In this document: positions 34,498-46,585 of the stretch, piece after piece
Position numbering within the stretch: the first letter of the stretch is position 1
How the letters are laid out: each line of letters begins with the position of its first letter
The notes under the pieces: generated by a model
Seen by the model: only the letters and a program-made list of their open reading frames with translations
The model's database searches: none
What the model was told of the DNA's origin: nothing
Assembly (NCBI GenBank): GCA_022614965.1
Contig: JAKEHO010000079.1
Coordinates: 23,663-87,662 of the forward strand
Source of the DNA: Gammaproteobacteria bacterium
GTDB taxonomy: Bacteria; Pseudomonadota; Gammaproteobacteria; JAKEHO01
Direction of reading: 5' to 3'
DNA length: 64,000 nucleotides
Translations under genes and position numbers: made by a program

Positions 34498-34980
34498 ATG
34501 GACATCCGAAAGGTTAAGAAGCTCATCGAGCTGCTCGCAGAGTCCGGAATAGCGGAGATCGAGATCCGCGAAGGGGAAGAGTCGGTACGGATCAGCCGCC
34601 ACGGCCCGCCTGCTCCAGTACAGACGGTCGTGCACGTGCCCGAGCCCCAGCAAGGCCCCTCTGCAGCCGGGCCGAGCCCCTCCCCTTCCACGGCCACCGC
34701 TTTCAGCGAACCTCTCTCAACGGGGGCGCCAGCGCATGAGCGTAAAGGACACATGGTAACGGCCCCGATGGTCGGCACCTTTTACCGATCCGCCAGCCCT
34801 GAAAGTCCGCCATTCGTTGAGGTCGGCCAAATGGTTTCCAAAGGCGATGTCCTTTGCGTTATCGAAGCTATGAAGATCATGAACCAGATCGAGGCCGACG
34901 TGAGTGGCACGATTTCAGCCATTCTGGTGGAGAATGCCCAGCCAGTTGAATTTGATCAGCCCTTGTTTGTCATCACCTAG
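34498..34980 (+). CDS. accB: Acetyl-CoA carboxylase biotin carboxyl carrier protein
   Basis: [32 protein letters not shown]...[15 protein letters not shown] biotinylation motif. Confidence 0.97.
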   Translation: MDIRKVKKLIELLAESGIAEIEIREGEESVRISRHGPPAPVQTVVHVPEPQQGPSAAGPSPSPSTATAFSEPLSTGAPAHERKGHMVTAPMVGTFYRSASPESPPFVEVGQMVSKGDVLCVIEAMKIMNQIEADVSGTISAILVENAQPVEFDQPLFVIT

Positions 34981-35097
34981 CCGGCCATTCAGAGCATCCA
35001 TGTTGCACATAGCGCGCCCTGGAAGTAGCTCTGAACCCCATCGTTTCTTGTCGGAATACGCGCGGGACCTTTTATCATCCCTCCCAGCCGACTAGTC

Positions 35098-36441
35098 ATG
35101 CTCGACAAACTCGTAATAGCCAACCGTGGCGAGATCGCTCTGCGCATATTGCGCGCCTGCCGCGAACTCCACATCAAAACCGTTGCTGTCCATTCATCCG
35201 CCGATCGCGATCAGAAGCACGTTCGCCTCGCAGATGAATCGGTGTGCATTGGGCCACCACCAGCACGCGAAAGTTACCTGAATGTCCCAGCCGTCATCAG
35301 CGCCGCCGAGGTGACAGACGCGGTCGCCATCCACCCCGGTTATGGATTTTTGGCTGAGAATGCGGATTTTGCAGAAAGAGTAGAACAAAGTGGATTTATC
35401 TTCGTGGGCCCACGTCCGGAAACCATTCGTCTTATCGGAGACAAACTCTCCGCCATCGCGACGATGAAGCGATCTGGAATTCGGTGCCTTCCGGGTTCCG
35501 ATAGCCCATTAAGTGATGACATGGAAGAAAATTTGCGTCTTGCGCGGGATATTGGTTATCCGGTCATGATCAAGGCAGCTGGCGGTGGTGGAGGGCGCGG
35601 CATGCGCATCGTCCACAGCGACGCCACGCTGCGCAATGCCATTTCGGTGACCCGCACCGAGGCAGCGTCGGCTTTCGGCAATGATGCGCTGTACATGGAA
35701 AAGGTCCTTGATGGACCACGACACATTGAAGTGCAGGTGTTGGCAGATGAACATGGAAACGTGATCCATTTAGGCGACCGCGACTGCTCCATGCAACGCC
35801 GCCATCAGAAAGTGGTCGAGGAAGCTCCTGCTCCCGGTATTAGCCGTAAGTTACGCAGCAGGATCGGGGAACATTGCGTTGAGGCCTGTCGCGCTATGGG
35901 CTATCGGAGCGCCGGGACCTTCGAGTTTCTTTACAAGGACGGCGATTTCTATTTCATCGAGATGAACCCCCGCTTACAGGTTGAACATCCTGTGACGGAG
36001 ATGGTGACCGGTGTCGATATCGTCAAGGAACAACTTCGTGTCGCGAGCGGGGAACCGCTATCGTATCGCCAAAGCGACATCGATATCCGAGGCCATGCCA
36101 TCGAATGCCGGCTCAACGCCGAGGCGCCGTACACATTTATGCCGTCGCCCGGAACGATCACCCATTTTCATCTCCCGGGTGGCCCCGGGATCCGAGTAGA
36201 CACACACGTCTACCAAGGCTACACCGTGCCACCGTACTACGACTCCATGATCGGCAAACTCATTGCCCATGCAGAGACACGGCCGCTCGCCTTGGCTCGA
36301 ATGACCACTGCGTTGACCGAAATCGTTATCGATGGGATCGAAACAAATATTCCATTGCACCAGCGCATTTTTTCCGACGCGGCTTTCATCGCGGGCGCAG
36401 TCAACATTCATTACCTGGAAAAAACGCTCGGCACCGAGTAA
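35098..36441 (+). CDS. accC: Acetyl-CoA carboxylase biotin carboxylase
   Basis: [38 protein letters not shown]. Confidence 0.98.
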   Translation: MLDKLVIANRGEIALRILRACRELHIKTVAVHSSADRDQKHVRLADESVCIGPPPARESYLNVPAVISAAEVTDAVAIHPGYGFLAENADFAERVEQSGFIFVGPRPETIRLIGDKLSAIATMKRSGIRCLPGSDSPLSDDMEENLRLARDIGYPVMIKAAGGGGGRGMRIVHSDATLRNAISVTRTEAASAFGNDALYMEKVLDGPRHIEVQVLADEHGNVIHLGDRDCSMQRRHQKVVEEAPAPGISRKLRSRIGEHCVEACRAMGYRSAGTFEFLYKDGDFYFIEMNPRLQVEHPVTEMVTGVDIVKEQLRVASGEPLSYRQSDIDIRGHAIECRLNAEAPYTFMPSPGTITHFHLPGGPGIRVDTHVYQGYTVPPYYDSMIGKLIAHAETRPLALARMTTALTEIVIDGIETNIPLHQRIFSDAAFIAGAVNIHYLEKTLGTE

Positions 36442-36622
36442 TACCGAAGGAGCCACTGGATAGATTTCCGCGATGGCCAAACGCCCTGTCTGGCAATCAA
36501 CCATCGTGGTATCGGCATAAGCAATGCGGCACGCGCAAACGGGTAAGGTTCAATCTTAGTTCCGGAGTGGCCCGGAAGTCCCCAAACCACTAATATGGCG
36601 CTTCGCGATCGATATCAGCACC

Positions 36623-37519
36623 ATGCATACGCGCTGTCCGCATTGCACGAAATTGTTCCGGGTTGGTGCCGCGCAACTTAAAGCGGCACACGGGCGCGTT
36701 CGCTGCGGCTTCTGCTTTGAGCCCTTCAATGCCCTGGAGTACCTACAGGATGAATCCGAGGCCTCTGCTGCTGAGAGTACCCCCACACAACCGACAGGGG
36801 TTGCCACCATCGAGAGGCTCAAAACCGAGCCTATTCCAAGCATTGACGTACCCGAACCCATCCGACCACAGGCCAGTCAAGCCAATTCTCTGCCGGGACC
36901 AAGACTAACAGAGCGGCATGCGCCACCCGAGGAGCCCACGAAGCGGGTAGACCCTAGCGCCTCAGGAAACCACAAGACCCTCGCCGAGGATAAGATCCCC
37001 TACGCCCTGCGGGCCGATTTCAGCAATAGGGCCCACACGCATGCCAGCGCGCGCGGGGTTGCATGGGGCGCCGCATCATTTCTGCTCGTTATCCTGTTCC
37101 TCGGGCACTGGGCCTGGGTCAACCGCGATTCATTGCTGCAGCGCTTCCCCGCGCTTCGCCCTTGGGCTGAGACAGCGTGTGCCGCCCTCGGCTGCGAGCT
37201 GTGGAGCCAACGAGCTCCATCTGCGATCAAGGTCCTCTACCGCGATGTTCGCATTCATCCAAAATACGAGAAGACACTACTGGTGAATGCCACCCTAGTA
37301 AACGAAGCGAAATTTAACCAGCCTTTTCCTGTAGTGCAACTTGCCATATTCGATACCGCCGGCCGAACGATTGCTATGGGTAAATTTAAGCCCCAAGAAT
37401 ATCTCGATACGAGCATTGATCTTGCCGCTGGCATGGAACCGGGAACGCCGGTTCATATCGTCTTGGAGGTTGCCGGCACAACCGAAGGTGCTGTTGGTTT
37501 CGAGTTCAAGTTTCTCTGA
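36623..37519 (+). CDS. Zinc-ribbon (MJ0042-type) plus DUF3426 protein
   Basis: MHTRCPHCTKLFRVGAAQLKAAHGRVRCGFC N-terminus, TM, DUF3426-like C-terminus. Confidence 0.9.
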   Translation: MHTRCPHCTKLFRVGAAQLKAAHGRVRCGFCFEPFNALEYLQDESEASAAESTPTQPTGVATIERLKTEPIPSIDVPEPIRPQASQANSLPGPRLTERHAPPEEPTKRVDPSASGNHKTLAEDKIPYALRADFSNRAHTHASARGVAWGAASFLLVILFLGHWAWVNRDSLLQRFPALRPWAETACAALGCELWSQRAPSAIKVLYRDVRIHPKYEKTLLVNATLVNEAKFNQPFPVVQLAIFDTAGRTIAMGKFKPQEYLDTSIDLAAGMEPGTPVHIVLEVAGTTEGAVGFEFKFL

Positions 37520-37710
37520 GCCACACAGCCAATCCCGTGAAATAGTCACTGTTGCCGTTCTGTGATCGAGTTCACAAAATCATCAGCTGCCATCGCCAAC
37601 ACTCTTTTCTCCTAATTGAATTCTGGTTATGATGCAAGCTCCCAACGAGCCGCCAACTAAGAAGTAAAAGCGGTGCCCAAGGTACGAAGTGAACCCTGTT
37701 GTATTTTGAC

Positions 37711-37794
37711 CAGCTTGTGCTGGCGCCATGGCGGGCATGATTAACCACCTTTTCCGAGAAGCACGGCAGGCGCTTTGTGGGCGCGTAGCCGCCA
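37711..37794 (+). pseudogene. Possible dusB (tRNA-dihydrouridine synthase) N-terminal remnant, frameshifted
   Basis: QLVLAP in one frame then MAGMINHLFREARQALCGRVAAIEK in the next; resembles DusB xLVLAPMAGVTDxxFRExCRxLGAG; lies directly before fis. Confidence 0.4.
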
Positions 37795-37952
37795 TCGAAA
37801 AGTCTCTCCGCCGATCCTCGCCTATTCGGCGACAGGCGCTACCCCGTGGCGCTTGTCAATTATTTCACAGTCAATCAACCTAACGGAGTTGGTAAGCGAT
37901 TGCATACCCTTTACACCTTCGTTAACGGCATAATCGTGGAGCATGTCGGGTA

Positions 37953-38255
37953 ATGAGCACCAAGGGAGCCAAAAAAAAGCGGCGCGTTTACGAAAAGACG
38001 ACCAAGCTACCCGAACGTGAACGACGTAAGGCTCCCCTGCGTACCTGTGTGCAAAACGCGATGGAACTCTACTTCGATGATTTGGACGGCCATAGTGCCT
38101 GCGATATATATGAGCTCGTTATCTCACAGGTAGAAGAGCCGCTGCTCCGTGTTGTGCTTCACTATAGCGGCGGCAATATTACAAAGGCAGCAGAGCTCCT
38201 CGGTATCAATCGAGGCACTCTGCGAAAGAAACTCGCGAGATACGGACTTAACTAA
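37953..38255 (+). CDS. fis: DNA-binding protein Fis
   Basis: C-terminal PLLRVVLHYSGGNITKAAELLGINRGTLRKKLARYGL. Confidence 0.96.
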   Translation: MSTKGAKKKRRVYEKTTKLPERERRKAPLRTCVQNAMELYFDDLDGHSACDIYELVISQVEEPLLRVVLHYSGGNITKAAELLGINRGTLRKKLARYGLN

Positions 38256-38395
38256 TACCCAGTTGATCCCGCCTTAGGCCGCGCTCAAAATAGCAGTTTA
38301 CAGATCCTTAGATCCTTCCCGGCGACAGAGAGGAGCGATAATCGGCCATATGTGCAGGGATCGTCCCAATCCTGCGCGCAGGGTTATCGAAACAC

Positions 38396-39964
38396 ATGCG
38401 AAAAATCACACGCGCGCTCATCAGCGTCTCAGACAAAACGGGTATCGTTGACTTTGCCCGCGCCCTTTCACAGGCAAATATTACAATCCTCTCAACCGGT
38501 GGGACCGCGAAGCTTCTCGCCGAGAATGCCATTAATGTTGTCGGGGTCTCTGATTACACCGGCTTTCCCGAGATCATGGGTGGACGTGTCAAAACCTTAC
38601 ACCCCAAAATAGTTGGAGGGCTCTTGGCCAGGCGCGGCGTCGACGACGCGACCATGCAACGGCATGGCATCGAGCCGATCGATTTAGTTGTAGTCAACTT
38701 GTACCCATTTGAGAACACTATTGCAAAGGAGGACTGCGACCTAGCCACAGCAATCGAAAACATCGATGTTGGTGGGCCCACAATGTTGCGAGCCGCTGCC
38801 AAAAACTACACGTGGGTCACAGTCGTTGTCGATCCCAATGACTACCCCAGCGTGTTGAAAGAACTCCAAAGCAATGACGGTGTGAACAGCGACGCACTGC
38901 GATTTTCCCTTTCAGTCAAGGCATTTGAGCATACGGCCCGTTACGATGCTGCCATCGCCAATTATCTCGGTCGCCTCTGCGAGGACGGCCGCCACGTCGA
39001 CTTTCCCAGGACCTATACGGTACAGTTCAACAAATACCTCGACTTGCGCTATGGCGAAAATCCCCATCAAAAGGCGGCCTTCTACCGAGAGGTCGCTCCC
39101 GATTCAGGAACCGTAGCAAGTGCCCAACTCATTCAGGGGAAACCCCTCTCGTATAACAATATCGCCGACAGCGATGCGGCGTTGGAGTGTGTCAAATCCT
39201 TTCAGGATCGACCCGCGTGCGTCATCGTTAAACACGCCAATCCGTGCGGCGTGTCCCTTGGCAATAGCCTGATTGAGGCCTATGAAGGGGCGTACGCCAC
39301 CGATCCCACATCGGCTTTTGGCGGCATCATCGCATTCAACCGGGCACTCGATCCCGAAACCGCACAAACGATCCTCGATCGACAGTTCGTCGAAGTGATC
39401 ATCGTGCCATCGATCACGGACGAGACTCTGCCGATCCTCACAAACAAGCCAAATATTCGTGTCATGGTTACAGGGTCATGGCACAGGCAAACCAAGCGGG
39501 CGTGGGACTACAAACGCGTTAATGGCGGGCTCTTGGTGCAGGATCGCGATGATAAGCTTATGCGCAGGGAGGATTTAAAAGTCGTAACCAGCCGAGCGCC
39601 TACCAAGGAAGAACAGGACGATCTGAAGTTTGCATGGCGGGTGGTGAAATTCGTCAAATCCAATGCCATTGTGTACGCCAAGAACGCCCGTACCATCGGG
39701 ATCGGTGCAGGGCAAATGAGCAGGATCTATAGCGTGCGGATCGCGGCGATCAAAGCAAGAGACGAAGGATTGGACGTGAGTGGTTCCGTCATGGCCTCCG
39801 ATGCCTTTTTCCCGTTTCCGGACGGGGTCACGGCCGCCGCGGAGTATGGCATCACTGCGATCATTCAACCCGGTGGCTCCCGAAACGATGACGATGTTAT
39901 CAAGGCAGCTGATAAACACAATCTTGCCATGCTTTTCACCGACATGCGCCATTTTCGGCATTAA
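38396..39964 (+). CDS. purH: Bifunctional AICAR formyltransferase/IMP cyclohydrolase
   Basis: [18 protein letters not shown]...STGGTAKLL...; C-terminal [21 protein letters not shown]. Confidence 0.98.
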   Translation: MRKITRALISVSDKTGIVDFARALSQANITILSTGGTAKLLAENAINVVGVSDYTGFPEIMGGRVKTLHPKIVGGLLARRGVDDATMQRHGIEPIDLVVVNLYPFENTIAKEDCDLATAIENIDVGGPTMLRAAAKNYTWVTVVVDPNDYPSVLKELQSNDGVNSDALRFSLSVKAFEHTARYDAAIANYLGRLCEDGRHVDFPRTYTVQFNKYLDLRYGENPHQKAAFYREVAPDSGTVASAQLIQGKPLSYNNIADSDAALECVKSFQDRPACVIVKHANPCGVSLGNSLIEAYEGAYATDPTSAFGGIIAFNRALDPETAQTILDRQFVEVIIVPSITDETLPILTNKPNIRVMVTGSWHRQTKRAWDYKRVNGGLLVQDRDDKLMRREDLKVVTSRAPTKEEQDDLKFAWRVVKFVKSNAIVYAKNARTIGIGAGQMSRIYSVRIAAIKARDEGLDVSGSVMASDAFFPFPDGVTAAAEYGITAIIQPGGSRNDDDVIKAADKHNLAMLFTDMRHFRH

Positions 39965-39976
39965 GAGGCCTGTGCA

Positions 39977-41266
39977 TTGAAGGTCCTGGTCGTCGGCGGT
40001 GGTGGACGCGAACATGCCCTGGCATGGAAGGCATCCTTATCCTCGCGTGTTGAACAGGTTTACGTTGCCCCCGGCAACGCCGGCACCGCAGCCGAATCCA
40101 AGGTAGAAAATATCCCCATCGCCGCGGATGACATTGAATCGCTTGCACAATTTGCGAGAGCGCGCGCCATTGATCTGACCATCGTTGGCCCTGAAGCACC
40201 GTTGGTGGCAGGTATTGTGGACACCTTCGAGGCGCTGGGGCTGCGCTGCTTCGGGCCGCGCAAGGCCGCCGCCAGGCTCGAAGGATCCAAGGCCTATGCC
40301 AAGGCCTTCCTCGCACGACACGGGATCCCGACTGCAAACGCCGCAATTTTCAACGACACCAACCGTGCCGTAAGGTATATCCGTCAACAGGGCGCACCCA
40401 TTGTCGTCAAAGCCGATGGGCTGGCCGCTGGCAAAGGGGTCATCATCGCCCAGGATGAAGCACAGGCCATTGACGCAGTCACGAGCATGTTATCAGGGAA
40501 GGCGTTTGGCGAGGCGGGAGGCCGTGTGGTCATCGAACAATTCCTCGAGGGTGAGGAAGCAAGCTTTATCGTCATCACGGACGGCGAAGAGGCCCTGCCA
40601 CTCGCCACCTCCCAGGACCACAAACCGAGAGACGATGGCGACCTCGGCCCGAACACCGGTGGCATGGGCGCCTATTCACCTGCAGCCATCATCACGGCAC
40701 CGGTACACAACAGGATCATGCGGGAGGTGATCGAACCCACAATCCGAGGGATGGCAGAGGATGGCTACCATTACTCGGGCTTTCTCTACGCCGGATTAAT
40801 GATCATGCCGAACGGTTCACCAAAGGTACTTGAATTCAATTGCCGTTTGGGCGATCCGGAGGCACAGCCGATCTTCATGCGCCTCAGGTCAGACCTCCTG
40901 GCAGTCTGTAATGCGGCGCTAGATCACCGGCTCAATGAGACACGCATCGACTGGGAATCGCGGGTGGCTCTCGGTGTGGTCCTCGCAGCAAAAGGCTATC
41001 CCGGGGATGTTCGTAAAGGGGACGTAATTCGCGGATTAGAGCGCCCTTCCTCCGATAACGTCAAGATTTTCCATGCGGGCACAGCGTTCAGGGATAGCCA
41101 GGTTGTCACCGCGGGCGGGCGGGTATTATGTGTCTGTGCATTAGCCGACACCATCCCCCTGGCTCAACGACGAGCCTACGAAGCCGCCGACACCATTACC
41201 TGGGACGGAATGTTCTACCGACGGGACATCGGCTTCCGTGCTGTTTCGCATGAGTCGATCAACTGA
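39977..41266 (+). CDS. purD: Phosphoribosylamine-glycine ligase (TTG start)
   Basis: MKVLVVGGGGREHALAWKASLS...; ATP-grasp PurD body. Confidence 0.97.
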   Translation: MKVLVVGGGGREHALAWKASLSSRVEQVYVAPGNAGTAAESKVENIPIAADDIESLAQFARARAIDLTIVGPEAPLVAGIVDTFEALGLRCFGPRKAAARLEGSKAYAKAFLARHGIPTANAAIFNDTNRAVRYIRQQGAPIVVKADGLAAGKGVIIAQDEAQAIDAVTSMLSGKAFGEAGGRVVIEQFLEGEEASFIVITDGEEALPLATSQDHKPRDDGDLGPNTGGMGAYSPAAIITAPVHNRIMREVIEPTIRGMAEDGYHYSGFLYAGLMIMPNGSPKVLEFNCRLGDPEAQPIFMRLRSDLLAVCNAALDHRLNETRIDWESRVALGVVLAAKGYPGDVRKGDVIRGLERPSSDNVKIFHAGTAFRDSQVVTAGGRVLCVCALADTIPLAQRRAYEAADTITWDGMFYRRDIGFRAVSHESIN

Positions 41267-41321
41267 TCAAAAATCAAGAGGATCCCAAAAACGCCTGGCG
41301 TGCATCCCATCTATATTTCTA

Positions 41322-41963
41322 TTACGGCTTCCAATTCAGAAAATTAGAAAGCAACGTAAGCCCCGCACTCTGACTCTTTTCGGGGTGAAACTGCACCGCA
41401 AAGATATTGTTGCTCGCCACGGCAGAGGCAAAATCCACCCCATATGACGTTGTTCCCGCAATGAGCTGCGGTCTTGGCTGTACATAATAGCTGTGCACAA
41501 AATAGAAGCGCGCACCGGGGACAATACCCGACCATAGAGGATGATCGATACGTGGGATCACCTGATTCCAGCCCATGTGGGGGATCTTTAGGCGCTCCCC
41601 TGTGCTGAGATCGGTCAGGCCATCGGCAAATCGCACCACCGTTCCGCCCAGAATTCCGAGACCTTGCGTACCTCCGTCCTCCTCACTCTCGTCCATGAGT
41701 GTCTGTAAGCCAAGACAAATCCCAAGAAACGGCTTGTCGGTGATGGAGTCACGCAGCGGCTCATCGAGTCGAAGCTGCTTTAGACGTGCCATACAATCCC
41801 CGATGGCCCCCTGTCCGGGAAAGACGACGCGGTCAGCGCTACGGAGCGCCTGTGCAGAATCACTCACAACAACCCGGTGCACCCCACCGGCAACGTTTTC
41901 CAGGGCTTTGGCAACCGAACGCAGGTTGCTTCCGCCAAAGTCTAGAACGGCGACGGTCTTCAT
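41322..41963 (-). CDS. hisH: Imidazole glycerol phosphate synthase subunit HisH
   Basis: MKTVAVLDFGGSNLRSVAKALE...PFLGICLGLQTLMDESEE...FAVQFHPEKSQ. Confidence 0.97.
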   Translation of the reverse strand: MKTVAVLDFGGSNLRSVAKALENVAGGVHRVVVSDSAQALRSADRVVFPGQGAIGDCMARLKQLRLDEPLRDSITDKPFLGICLGLQTLMDESEEDGGTQGLGILGGTVVRFADGLTDLSTGERLKIPHMGWNQVIPRIDHPLWSGIVPGARFYFVHSYYVQPRPQLIAGTTSYGVDFASAVASNNIFAVQFHPEKSQSAGLTLLSNFLNWKP

Positions 41964-41982
41964 TGACGAAACAATGGGCGGG

Positions 41983-42576
41983 CTAGAGGCTCCCTTTTGT
42001 CGACGGGAGGGCCCCTTCGGTACGGGGGTCGACTTCCACTGCCATACGCAGCGCACGGCCAAACGCCTTGAACAACGTCTCCGCGATGTGATGCGCGTTA
42101 CGTCCCCGCAGATTGTCGACGTGCAGCGTCACCAACGCATGGTTTACGAACCCCTGAAAAAATTCGCGCAGCATATCAACGTCGAAAGCACCGATACGGG
42201 CACGCGGAAACGTCACGTTGTAGTCCATACCGGGACGCCCGGAACAGTCCACAACCACCCGTGACAGGGCTTCATCAAGCGGTACATAGGCATGCCCATA
42301 GCGGCGAATTCCCTTTTTATCTCCGAGGGCCCGCATCAACGCCTGTCCCAGGGTAATACCGACATCCTCCACAGTGTGATGGGCATCAACCTCTAGATCA
42401 CCATGCGCACGAATCACTAAATCAATCATGCCGTGACGGGCAACTTGGTCAAGCATGTGATCGAGAAACGGCAGTCCCGTCTCAATGGTCGATGATCCCT
42501 GACCATCGAGCCCGACCGTCACTTCAATCTTGGTTTCGTTGGTTTCGCGCTTTACAGTAGCGCTGCGGCTAGTCAT
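41983..42576 (-). CDS. hisB: Imidazoleglycerol-phosphate dehydratase
   Basis: [40 protein letters not shown]...[11 protein letters not shown]. Confidence 0.97.
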   Translation of the reverse strand: MTSRSATVKRETNETKIEVTVGLDGQGSSTIETGLPFLDHMLDQVARHGMIDLVIRAHGDLEVDAHHTVEDVGITLGQALMRALGDKKGIRRYGHAYVPLDEALSRVVVDCSGRPGMDYNVTFPRARIGAFDVDMLREFFQGFVNHALVTLHVDNLRGRNAHHIAETLFKAFGRALRMAVEVDPRTEGALPSTKGSL

Positions 42577-42652
42577 GTCTTCGGTTCTGCAAACATACGC
42601 ATGAATAGGATACTCTGTTCCCAAGGCCGGTAAAGCCAAGCAACGCCTTTAA

Positions 42653-43576
<924 letters not shown>

Positions 43577-43729
43577 CATGCCCTCGCCGCACACGCTCCC
43601 GATCGCGCAAAGGTCCAGTTCGGGGGCTATCCTAAGTCGGGATGTTGGGGTGCCAAGATTTCGCAAACCAAATCAGACATTGCCCCTATCGCCTTATTCG
43701 GGGTCTAATCGGTACAAACCTCGCTATTC

Positions 43730-44194
43730 TCACGCATTCGGATCAGACTCCGCTGGCGTCACGCGGAGCCAAAACGTTGCGGGCCCGTCGTTCGTGAGGG
43801 TCACCTGCATATGCGCGCCGAAGCGCCCACACGCCACCTTCGCGTGTTGCGCGCGGGCACACTGAACGATGTAATCGAACAGGCGCGCACCGTGTTTGGG
43901 CTCTGCGGCGGGAGTTAAGCTAGGCCGCATACCTTTTTTGGTGTCTGCGGGTAGTGTGAATTGCGGCACGAGCAGCAGCCCCCCATCAATGTCTTTCAGA
44001 CTGCGGTTCATCTTTCCGTCTTGATCAGAAAAGACACGATACCTCAACAGCCGCTCAAGCAACCGATCTGCTTGACGCTCTCCGTCCCCCTTTTCGATGC
44101 CCAAGAGTACCAGGAGGCCAGCGTCGATCGCACCGACTGTCTCCCCATTGATGTCGACGGATGCATGAGTCACTCGCTGCAAAAGGCCAATCAT
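43730..44194 (-). CDS. dtd: D-aminoacyl-tRNA deacylase
   Basis: [37 protein letters not shown]...[11 protein letters not shown]. Confidence 0.97.
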   Translation of the reverse strand: MIGLLQRVTHASVDINGETVGAIDAGLLVLLGIEKGDGERQADRLLERLLRYRVFSDQDGKMNRSLKDIDGGLLLVPQFTLPADTKKGMRPSLTPAAEPKHGARLFDYIVQCARAQHAKVACGRFGAHMQVTLTNDGPATFWLRVTPAESDPNA

Positions 44195-44260
44195 AACATT
44201 TGGCCTTGCAAATAGGCGTATAGCACTAGCGCCTGCTTGGCTTAGGCACCAAAGCAGCGA

Positions 44261-44689
44261 TCAAGTTTGCTCCCATGGCAAGGCGTGAAAACGCCAGCCA
44301 TTGATGGTCCCGCGATGCCTATGTTCATCCAAGTTGCCCTCGAACCCTTCTTCGATGTTGTACACATTCTTGAACCCGTGCATGGCGAGTTCCTCCCCGG
44401 CCGCCAGCGAGCGCTTGCCGCTTCGGCAAATGGCAAACACGCACATCCCTTCAATGTCTTCATCGTCTCCACGGCGCTCGCGTAAGGCATTCCTCACCTC
44501 GGCAAGGAAATTACGGTTGATCTCCCAACCCGGAGCCTCCTGCCAGGGCACGTGTACTGCCCCTACAGGGTGGCCGACATACCGGTACTCAATCGTCGTG
44601 CGCACATCGAGGATGATTGCCCGGGGGTCTTCCTGCACCGCTTTCCAAGCTTCTACGGGCGTCGCCCTTTTTACACGTGTACCAGCCAT
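44261..44689 (-). CDS. Rhodanese-like domain protein
   Basis: AIILDVRTTIEYRYVGHPVGAVHVPW...FAICRSGKRSLAAGEELAMHGFKNVYNIEEGFEG. Confidence 0.93.
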   Translation of the reverse strand: MAGTRVKRATPVEAWKAVQEDPRAIILDVRTTIEYRYVGHPVGAVHVPWQEAPGWEINRNFLAEVRNALRERRGDDEDIEGMCVFAICRSGKRSLAAGEELAMHGFKNVYNIEEGFEGNLDEHRHRGTINGWRFHALPWEQT

Positions 44690-44918
44690 AATACCGCTCC
44701 ACTTTGCATCACCTGCTGCGATGGCGTGTCCACTCCCATAAAGACCGTAAAATCGATCAATTAAGAAAAGTGTACACCGCCGACACACCGAGCATAGCAG
44801 ATTTTCATGGCTGGTAGCGCTCCGTGATCACGCCTCCTCCGCAGCAGTCGGGAGACTTAACTCGCATTACTCTGTAGACGGTATGCTATCACTCCGATTG
44901 TCGTGATGATGGCCATGA

Positions 44919-45083
44919 TCAATCTTTGAAATCACGGGACCTGCCAAAGCCTATCATGCGAATATGATCGTCATCGGCACAGATGGGCGACCCGGCCTTT
45001 CCCACCTGCTCTTAGGGAGTGTGGCTGAACGCCTCCTACGTACTTCGGAGATCCCAGTGCTCGTGATTCGCCAACATGAATAA
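44919..45083 (+). pseudogene. C-terminal remnant of a universal stress protein (UspA family)
   Basis: Frame reads SIFEITGPAKAYHANMIVIGTDGRPGLSHLLLGSVAERLLRTSEIPVLVIRQHE*; only the Usp C-terminus remains, in-frame TGA immediately upstream. Confidence 0.75.
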
Positions 45084-45752
45084 CCGCTCTCAATCCACAA
45101 TCAGTCTTGGCACCTACAGACTGACGCCACCGATCGCTTATAAAGATTAGTATCTCAATTCTTTGCTGCCTAATTGCCCTCATCATGCTCGCGCGGGCCA
45201 TCACAGGCCTGAGCTACAAACTGGCCACATATTATGGGGAGTCACCACTCAATTCGTCATGCCAGGGTATGTGATGCTGAGACTTCGAGTCATCATCACT
45301 AGAGATTAAATTGGCATCCGGATCTTGATGACGTTTGCCGACCAGCACGTCTCGCCGTTGTAAATGGAAACCACGGCGCCATTGACTGCACCGCTCACAC
45401 CTATGCTCGAGAAGCGCTAGGACGAGGCAGCAGCAACGCACAGTCTGAGCGGCTATACTTTACTTGAACGATTTTGAGGCCCCGTTAGCGAAATGGGATA
45501 AGGTGAGCCCAGCGCACCTACAACGCAGTTGATTCAATATCCTCCTTTTTCATCCTCCCCCTCGGTGCTTGACAAGGCTATGGCTACAGTGAAACCCTTC
45601 AGATCCAATGACCTTAAATCACCAACTCGATGATCCAACTGTATATAGGTGTTGCTCGCCCACCACTCCTATTTGGATCTGAAGGCAATCGCGCGTTGCA
45701 ACGTTTACAAAGCGCCAGAGGCGATCCAAATACTACAGTCTGGGAAGATGAC

Positions 45753-46097
45753 ATGACGGACTACGATGAAATCCGCGCCACTCTCACAAGCCGGCGCGCA
45801 GAGCTTGAGCAACGTCTTAGCAACATCAAAGACGAAGTTCGCCATACCCACAAGCCGCTTGAACAAGATTTTGCAGAACAGGCAGTAGAACGTGAGAACG
45901 ATGAAGTGCTTGATGCACTGGGGGAGGCGGCGCGCATCGAGCTGGCAGAGATCCGAAAAGCACTTGCGCGCATCGATCGCGACGAATACGGCATCTGCAC
46001 AGTATGCGGAAAGACCATTCCAAAGGAACGACTTCAAGTACTCCCCTATTCGGATCGATGCGTATCGTGCGCGCAGAAGACCGATCTGAGTCGATAG
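45753..46097 (+). CDS. DksA/TraR-family C4 zinc-finger protein
   Basis: MTDYDEIRATLTSRRAELEQRLSNI...IDRDEYGICTVCGKTIPKERLQVLPYSDRCVSC. Confidence 0.93.
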   Translation: MTDYDEIRATLTSRRAELEQRLSNIKDEVRHTHKPLEQDFAEQAVERENDEVLDALGEAARIELAEIRKALARIDRDEYGICTVCGKTIPKERLQVLPYSDRCVSCAQKTDLSR

Positions 46098-46314
46098 ATA
46101 ACACGGTTGTTCAACTAGATTTCCGCGTCCTCGCTTCTTGAGTGTCGAGTTTGACTGCCGTATAGGCTGCCCGTTTAAACGGGGTCACAACACTTTTAGA
46201 TCATCCCCGATCACTTTATTTGCAGAGAATTGTCATTGATTAACGGTGTCAACGCATGCTTTTGCACTCCAGATAGCGATGTATTAACTATACGCACCCG
46301 TACGAGGGGAAACG

Positions 46315-46509
46315 GTGAACAACCGCGATAAGCTCATAGACCTCCTTGTTGACAACGAGCTCTCGCGCTTCGAACTCGCGGAGATGTTGAAGGTCACTGT
46401 TCAAGAAATCGATAGTTGGTTATCGCCCATCGGGGCCGTGGGCCACACAGACATTCCTGATATGGCCATTGAACTGTTGGAGCTTAAAATAAAACAGCGG
46501 GACACCTAG
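46315..46509 (+). CDS. Small helix-turn-helix-like protein (64 aa)
   Basis: KLIDLLVDNELSRFELAEMLKVTVQEIDSWL resembles an HTH; GTG start after gaggggaaacg. Confidence 0.55.
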   Translation: MNNRDKLIDLLVDNELSRFELAEMLKVTVQEIDSWLSPIGAVGHTDIPDMAIELLELKIKQRDT

Positions 46510-46585
46510 CGCTGCCACCCATTGTCCGTCTACCCAAACGATGTTCATAAGCTCGCCTGCCGGGGCGAAGCGAGCGGCGGTGCGA

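Noticed and set aside
44971-45204. 77-aa minus-strand ORF
   Set aside because: Antisense to the recognisable UspA C-terminal remnant
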